Part shown: one piece after another, positions 59,901 through 64,000 of the stretch
Numbering within the stretch: position 1 is the stretch's first letter
Layout: every line of letters begins with the position of its first letter
From: Trissonchulus latispiculum
Taxonomy: Eukaryota > Nematoda > Enoplea > Enoplida > Ironidae
Assembly: GCA_030248195.1 (NCBI GenBank)
Contig: JASAND010030675.1
Location: 1 to 64,000, forward strand
Direction: 5' to 3'
Length of the DNA stretch: 64,000 nucleotides
Program-made: the position numbers and the translations under genes
Notes under the pieces: generated by a model
Told to the model about the DNA's origin: nothing
What the model saw: only the letters and a program-made list of their open reading frames with translations
Databases searched by the model: none

Positions 59901-60752
59901 CTGCTGTGAAGGCGTTTTCTGCGCTGGGTTTGCATGCATTGTTTGAGCTGCAGCAAGAGTAAAAACATTTCTAGATGTTGATGCTGCAACTGCGTGTTGA
60001 GCTTCAGATATTGTTTTGCTCGACCTAGCAGCTTCTAATTCCCGTTTCAATTGCGCATGTTTGCGTAATACTTCAGAAAGTTGCGCTTCAAGTTTGACTA
60101 AAACATCATCAGTGTCAGTCCTAACATTGGCAGAAACACTGAACACCGCAGCTTTGTTTCTCATTTCATTTGCAGAAGCGGGTGGGGAGGTAGACTGATC
60201 CATTTCCTTTTCCTCCTCCAACCTTGAAAGCTGAATCACTATTTTGTGCAACTTCTCCATGCTTTGTCCCCAGCCTTCTAAATCTGCCAAAAGGGAAACA
60301 CCCAATGTTTTGAGATCAGGTCTTAAACCTTTACGCAACTGTTCAAAAATATTGGTGGCTTTGCCTTTTTCAGTCTCATTAGGGAAAGCTTTCCGAGCGA
60401 GAACTTCCAATTCAGCGGCATAATCCTGCACTTTTTCATTCTCCTTTTGCATACGTACATAAAAATCCCGAGAATGTTCCGCCGCAGTTCTCGTAACCGG
60501 ATCATAAAGAAATTTCAACCGTTGAACCAATTCTTCATACGTATTAGGCAAACCCAAGGAGGAAATCTTATGAAGGACACTCTCACTAAGTTTCGACAAA
60601 AGAAGAGCCCGCATTTTGTCCTCAGGGATTGCAAAAGCTTGGACAATTGCCTCAAAACTAGTGATCCATTCACCAGGTGTAAGAGCAGTATCTCTGCCAT
60701 TGTAGGGACTGAGGCTTTTCAAAAGAACCATATACGTTTTAAACTCAGCCAT
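53967..60752 (-). CDS. Gag-Pol polyprotein of a Ty3/Gypsy-type retrotransposon
   Basis: 2,261 codons in one frame. Residues 1-200 are a capsid-like Gag. A CCHC zinc knuckle (CFTCGNFGHISPNC) lies near 301-314. A ~575-residue Gln/Asn/Arg/Ser-rich and then acidic linker separates it from the protease motif LIDTGANISVIS (Asp892). Reverse transcriptase (about 1300-1480) has LDLNSGYWQ and the catalytic YIDD at 1408-1411. RNase H follows from TTDAS near 1554 to YTDNEAL. Integrase has the H2C2 zinc finger (GGHQ near 1805 to CIVC) and D, D, E at VYLDVCHF (near 1878), VTDQGPNF (near 1935) and GLVERVN (near 1973). A GPY/F-type module (YDGPYRI) is near 2118; no chromodomain. It replicates the element by reverse transcription and integration. 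All catalytic residues inspected are present. Gag and Pol share a frame with no visible shift or stop, unlike many relatives. Confidence 0.95.
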   Translation of the reverse strand: MAEFKTYMVLLKSLSPYNGRDTALTPGEWITSFEAIVQAFAIPEDKMRALLLSKLSESVLHKISSLGLPNTYEELVQRLKFLYDPVTRTAAEHSRDFYVRMQKENEKVQDYAAELEVLARKAFPNETEKGKATNIFEQLRKGLRPDLKTLGVSLLADLEGWGQSMEKLHKIVIQLSRLEEEKEMDQSTSPPASANEMRNKAAVFSVSANVRTDTDDVLVKLEAQLSEVLRKHAQLKRELEAARSSKTISEAQHAVAASTSRNVFTLAAAQTMHANPAQKTPSQQQFCYQEAQQTSRDLSGVTCFTCGNFGHISPNCAMRSQYSNSNYRYRRRGDNNVTRSGRSSQSLVDSNDQSLQHLSYDQQQQAQPQVSYIVPLNGNSQNFRDVGGVAPLAPTVKLPLTEENSTPIPKCVSNSDPKVCSLIANSENIVESLMRTYPAQKTITCNQICSVFSTYAGVVKSNLPPNHSFGRTNLPDPPRFQSFSSTYARTSFPTPHASNGFSGNSVTNASKTQAFDFFLPDEQRWVKLVPIDSSKVDLRNVRTISSISQAQNVSRVPVQTKFRPVFGNNGRVFQHPRAYKQNLRAQPFRSQPPRFSLPNFRYTPAPQQRFRQPRFFNAPRTFSQGYNVRTSVPAVPGNGKFNAFPFAPRVIFSSANSNPRNLGTSTSGSFSQGILPAATLQDYNQERIKHNGEPEQISLGASVNPNNKYAPQPFIGEQEAELEQYKERLQQLRTIDEASSKHYTTKLATNTTKAKEELSRNKGEKPSTSKHIRTQKKKSRTTKKNKIADPDFPDKFLFEDLLSQTSESTLTEESSTENSDSESDNSEEKPKVSHLKPQKASKDDPIFNNRNYLMAFVNQNEYFVGAQTKIPPIHSPVVVVSVSGSNTLALIDTGANISVISKSFVDHLRKKSPECLSPGELKLTSATAANGSAIDFSGSVKLNLSFQGYLWPHEFFISDYCPYDILLGTDFLSNYNWSMLMGRHSIYHPLFKEVPLLGAPQLNSILQVVGKETPKVSNILLRVGVSVPPNAETWVPISCQSTSQQQEQDDSDGDLGFIRIQASKVQTKSAPWPSRFDDSPKMIRNSMQILEKYNCYVVPGIVSSANQSQYIKVWNLGSEALDLRPGMTLAYADDLVALKNQKGKEAFLHLGDNWFEKEYVCESDLLSDDKPLVGSAIHNSNIKETVKQEAQPSKEQKPLTQEEQYEQFLKEAQLDKFECSEKSKDKFKELLRKYVHVFATPTNLGKCTTGQHLIDTGMGGPVTAKAYRVNPHERLKIEEHIKNMLEQGICSPSDSQWSSPCMLVGKKDGTTRFVIDYRNLNKITRKDRYPLPKIDEILDMFSKGKFFSTLDLNSGYWQIEMFPPHKEKTAFISHMGLFHFNVMPFGLTNAPATFQRIMERIFTELPVYIDDLLIPSNDEDHHLKMLEIVFQKLTDHGLRLKMKKCCFFRKRVEYLGHFISEKGIETDSRKVSAVRDFPVPRTLKQLRGFLGMAGYYRRFIQNFSTIAGPLNNLLKKLECFHWTEECQTAFDALKTALTNAPVLAYPNWDKPFLLTTDASIQGLGAVLEQDQDGESKPKPIAYASRSLVGAERKYEIYELEGLAVVWACKHFQHYLRHRQFTLYTDNEALKYIFTCPKRQGNSRLAKWHIALQEYKFKALHRKGVDNPVADALSRNPKWSATLQDNSLSKDSCSAKQVRTEDQSDNEQEFDVTADMYPPVCTIEKFSDESWSQALDEDPEFGPLKDYMATGRLTTDENVWRLIRFESDFDLENGILYRYHVDIHGRRRQALPRLVCVPTKFRNYILHQYHSAMDTGGHQGVPQTLYKIATKYYWPTLSKDVRTYVRNCIVCAKFTIGPKQPQAPMKPYPPVTKPFERVYLDVCHFPTSKKQKVCILVLIDQLTRWAEAWPLRNEKSETLIRTLLYDFILRYGVPNEVVTDQGPNFQSEVTTTFFKLLGTKKLRTTAYHPQSNGLVERVNGTIREIIKKYVDTSQRDWDVKLAFAMHAYRTSFHSTIQDTPYFLLFGRDCQVPEDLLFEKLDKPVTSLNSYKISAMKELTENWRVTSQIIKDKTDLVKQRYDKNVRIKNFDVGQLVMRNISQVPVPTGHMAKLAPKYDGPYRIIEKMSEQNVRLRCLQTGKVSNPIHVNRLKKLPDVHPQFTEDSVEQFEDLEQNTPEDTALNSRVVLDELSDNSTNRVTIQVLNDNEEANAHETESVASQELAVVVNNLTSDKEASLPIAPAQNALFDTSMLRCLQLYRYFS

Positions 60753-62981
60753 CTTGCGTTTGAACCCTTAGAATATTGCGCTGTGAGTTGATGCACAAAA
60801 GTCGCAAAAAAATCGCAAAAACAGAGTTCGCTGCGCTATACGTACATACTCGTGGGAAAAAAATGTTCGCTGCAGTTGGCTAAATTGAGTCAAATATAAA
60901 GAGAACTGTCCCAAATCGTTACAAATTATACGTATAGAAAATCTACACCTTTTGTTTTAGTAGTAGATTGATCAAACACAAAAATTAACTTCAAATTGGG
61001 CCAAAATCGTCGAAAATCGCAAAAAAACACACTACGTACAAAAAAAATCCGAGCAAAACTACGAAAAACTACACCAAATCGTGGCAAATCATTCAGCGAA
61101 GTGATCTACGACCGTGCTTTTAGTCGTAGATAAACCAAAACACAAAAAGAACCAAGTCGGAGAAAAACACATTATGGGAGGCACACGGTCTAATACCGGA
61201 AAAAAACACACTTGGGGCGAAAATCCACGAACCTACGGTTATGACTACTAAATCTGCAATAATAATGGTCTACGGTCGTGCTTTTGACCGTAGAATGAAC
61301 CCAAACCAAAAAGAAAAACCCGAATTACAAAAATCCTTAGGGGGGGCACCGCGACAAAAAACCCGAAAAATCGAAAAATGACCGATCTAGACCAAAAATT
61401 TTGGAAAATCCAGCGAAATCACTGAATAATAGGACGTACCACACGTACCGATGCTGTTAAAAATATTCCTGACCGAAAAATAAGCTCACTTTGGGGGGTA
61501 TTCGAAAAATACACTATGTCTAAAACTCAAAAATAAAATTTGTCAGAGGGGTTTTTTAGAAAAACGGTTATTTTCCGCCAAAACCTCGCTGTACTGGTCC
61601 GTTATGGCTCACCAAACGTGAAATAAACCTTGGTTGGGCTAGAAATACCGTTGATCTCCCAAAAATTGGAAAAATGGGGGGATTTTAGGTCAAAAATGGG
61701 CACTAGAGGTATGTAACAAAAAACGCAATTTCTGGAAAATTCCGACTTCAAGGAGGGAGGGCACTATTTTTCCGAGAATCTACGTATATTTTCTGGCCTA
61801 AAAATGCTAATGCTCGATTATTTTAGGTGAAATTTTTATTTTTCCACCTAAATTGAAAAATTGCCAAAAATCACCAAAAATCACGAAAATGGGGGTCCTA
61901 GAAAATTTTTCACCGATTGAAAAATTAAAAATAGCTACTGGGGAGGTTCAGAAAATGATGGAGAATTCATTTCTGAACAGTATGACCAATCTTATGGGGG
62001 GGGGTCCAAAAATTTTCTAAGTTTTTGGCTCAAAAAAAAATTTTCGAAATGGGGTCCTTTAGAAATGACTCAATTTCCGCCAAAAATCGTCAAACCTAGC
62101 AAAATTAAATTTTGCGAGCATGGGGGGACGCTGCTTGGCATGCTGTTCGAGTGCCCAGGCCATTATACTACTATAATACACCTAAAACAAAAAATTAAAA
62201 TTTAAACCCCTAATTTATAATAAAGAATATCCTTTTAAAAAGGCAATTCTGGGAGTTAGCCAGAAAGCCTTACTACGCTAGATAATTAACTAAAATTATT
62301 AATTTACCTATCCGAAAGTTTGGCTGGCAACCGTTCCCCTAAAGGAGAGCGCCCACCCTCAACTTAGTTACACCCCAGATGATGATTTCTTCGTGGCAAA
62401 TTCCCGGGGGGGGGGGGGGGGGGGTGAAAATTTGAGGGGGGGGTACGCTCACAAGGCTGCCCTAAAGGTTCCCTTTCGCTCCCCTACCCTTTTCCCAGGG
62501 GGGAGGGACGGCTTCTTTGAACCCGGGGGGGTTACACCTACACCTGTGGTTGGGGGAGATTCCCCCCGACCAACGTGACGGGCTTGAACTTTGAAATAGA
62601 CTGAATTTGGTTCATAATTGCTTGGCTTATCACAATTATTTTCGAAAGTTGTCAAAATCAACAAAAAACAACTGAAATAGCTAAATTTAATCAAATTTAA
62701 TTCAAACTAACAGTTTTAAACAAAAACTAACCGTTATTTTGTCGAAAATCCAAACTTCGAAAATGCAATGTTTTCGTCACAAAATGGCTGCTGTTTACAG
62801 CTTAAAATCTGACGTGCAGGAACAAAGCTCAATCAAATCAATAAAATTTCATCAAAACTAGACCAAATGAAGTAAAATAACTAATCAAAGTCGAGAAAAT
62901 CGCAAAAATCAGAAAAATCGCAAAATCGTCAAAAATGAAAAATTCAAAATTTTCAAAATTTTGAATGACGCCAGACAGAGT
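60753..62981 (-). other. Retrotransposon 5' leader with hairpins and G runs
   Basis: About 2.2 kb of noncoding sequence between the primer site and the gag start. It includes two related hairpins with the shared loop word GTGCTTTT (61105-61130 and 61269-61294) and long G runs (62405-62424, 62436-62444). The GC content and simple-sequence style differ from the coding part. Open frames in this part are chance. Confidence 0.65.
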
Positions 62982-62999
62982 CAACTGTCACGGTCGCCA
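62982..62999 (-). promoter_or_regulatory. Primer-binding site (arginine-tRNA type)
   Basis: Two bases inside the 5' LTR the minus strand reads TGGCGACCGTGACAGTTG, complementary to a tRNA 3' end including CCA. The TGGCGACCGTGAC start is the type I associate with arginine tRNA in the mdg1/412 group of gypsy elements; the tRNA identity is from memory of that group. Confidence 0.8.
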
Positions 63000-63001
63000 T
63001 T

Positions 63002-63360
63002 TGTTAAATTCAGGCCTACTGCCTGGACTAGACCTGAATTATGGATGGCGGGACGATTGCAGGTAGTATTGCGAAGCCGTGGCCTAATCCAAGAGTCGCC
63101 GTGAATCTTACCTAACTAATAATAAAGACTAACCATCGTTCCACAGGAATGATCCATCTAACCAACTATGACGAGTGGGTGGCGTACAAAGCAATTTAAT
63201 AAAGAGACGAAATATACCCAACCGGTTACGACAATGGAATCAAGCAATACTGATTTAGATTCATTTTACAGATCAAGTTAGCTAGCTAGACCGATGAACT
63301 TACACACAAGGGTGTTTTACATTGACTGTTTGCACGCCTTAATTTTGGTGATACTTCACA
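63002..63360 (-). repeat. 5' LTR
   Basis: Same 359 bases as 50608-50966. In the sense orientation it is followed by the primer-binding site, so this is the promoter-bearing LTR that drives the element leftward. Confidence 0.93.
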
Positions 63361-64000
63361 GAAAGGTATGTATCTAAGATTTGTTCCTAAACTGGTTTTT
63401 AATAACGTGTTTTTGTTCAGCCGCTAGGCGGCGCTTTCGAGTAGCAAAGCTAGATAGGAACCTCCATCCAATGAAAACTTTCCAGGCTGTTCTCAAAAAT
63501 CAATACTTTTATCTGATTGGCTACTTAGGGGGTGGTCCGACGCAAGAATGAAAAATAGTGAGTTATAAGTTTTTCTTTGGTGACGAGTGGTCGGGCTTGA
63601 GTGAACTTCTATAGACACGTACTTTTTATACGCAAGTTTTCCCCCCCTTAGTTTCTTTTGCTGTGGCCCCGTTTGTCTAGGATCCCTAGTCCCTGTTTAT
63701 GTTTGCTGCCTGCCTTTGTACTGTTTTGGATTTCCCCCTGTCTTTATATATAACCGTCCCCCGATCTGGTCGTTCCGGCCAGATCAGTCCTTCTTTCTAT
63801 TCGTGTTATTTATGTGGACTGGATTTTATGGAAATTTCATGATCGTCTTTTGTTTCTCTTATTTGGTCGAAAGTGGTAATTAGTAAGTCGTGATACCAGA
63901 AATTTGTTAGTGTGTAATTTATGTGTTTGCTTAGATAACTTTTGATATCCTTGTGACCTTTTGTTTCGTATGTATAATTTTGCTTAGTTAGGTCTAAAAA
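63361..64000. other. Right flank of the retrotransposon; possible promoter
   Basis: Does not match the sequence expected beyond the empty site (35010 onward). Contains TATATATAA (63745-63753) followed by a GATCTGG/CCAGATC dyad (about 63762-63785) and TCAGTCC, and a C-run at 63642-63648. This could be a gene promoter or part of another LTR; no coding sequence is seen before the window ends. Confidence 0.35.

Larger units (their letters stand above)
50608..63360 (-). mobile_element. Ty3/Gypsy-type LTR retrotransposon, apparently full length
   Basis: Two 359-bp direct LTRs (50608-50966, 63002-63360), primer-binding site, polypurine tract and one gag-pol reading frame in RT-RNase H-integrase order. 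Total 12,753 bp, long for the group because of a ~2.25-kb leader and a ~3.0-kb 3' noncoding region. No env-like frame is seen. Identical LTRs and an intact frame imply very recent insertion, yet no target duplication is found: 5' neighbours are CCATT on the left and GAAAG on the right. Confidence 0.95.

Noticed and set aside
62393..62694. Gly/Pro-rich frames in the retrotransposon leader
   Set aside because: Produced by G homopolymer runs in noncoding leader sequence.

Overview
The window is nuclear DNA from an animal, most likely an arthropod. The evidence is a secreted von Willebrand-type (ITIH family) gene split by short GT-AG introns, ionotropic-receptor-like genes (a protostome family), and a dense mix of LTR, foldback and miniature inverted-repeat elements. 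A springtail or crustacean is my guess; nothing here fixes the species.

Layout. 364-5551: plus-strand inter-alpha-trypsin-inhibitor heavy-chain-like gene in 11 recognisable exons (signal peptide, VIT domain, vWA domain with a complete MIDAS), running into a long poly-G tract where its 3' end is lost. 5.6-12.4 kb: no gene. This stretch holds small tandem repeats and, at about 7.1-11.5 kb, an unusual island of short near-perfect hairpins. 12436-13883: three phase-compatible exons coding an acidic linker, a Pro-rich linker and a terminal PAN/Apple-like Cys domain with a poly(A) signal. They may be the 3' end of the ITIH gene or a separate gene. 14-25.7 kb: repeats only, including a 3-copy ~197-bp array, a 513-bp foldback and two tRNA-like relics.

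25751-35009 and 39703-50607 are two copies of one locus. Each carries receptor gene A followed by receptor gene B, both divergent ionotropic-receptor-like proteins that lack an obvious N-terminal domain and pore loop. A is broken in copy 1 and open in copy 2; B is open in copy 1 and broken in copy 2. The copies differ by many mobile insertions, and each copy often supplies the empty site for an element in the other. This allows target duplications to be read directly: TA for a foldback family, 7 bp for a CAAGAG-ended MITE family, and CATAA for a third element. Between the copies (35.0-39.7 kb) is a decayed, unrecognised minus-strand gene fragment.

50608-63360 is a 12.75-kb Ty3/Gypsy-type LTR retrotransposon on the minus strand. 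It has two 359-bp LTRs that read as identical, an arginine-tRNA-type primer site, a polypurine tract and one intact 2,261-codon gag-pol reading frame. It has no env, a 2.2-kb leader and a 3-kb 3' noncoding region. Its left end cuts receptor copy 2 at a point whose uninterrupted counterpart is present in copy 1, but the right flank does not match and there is no target duplication. 63361-64000 is unassigned flank with a TATA-like element.
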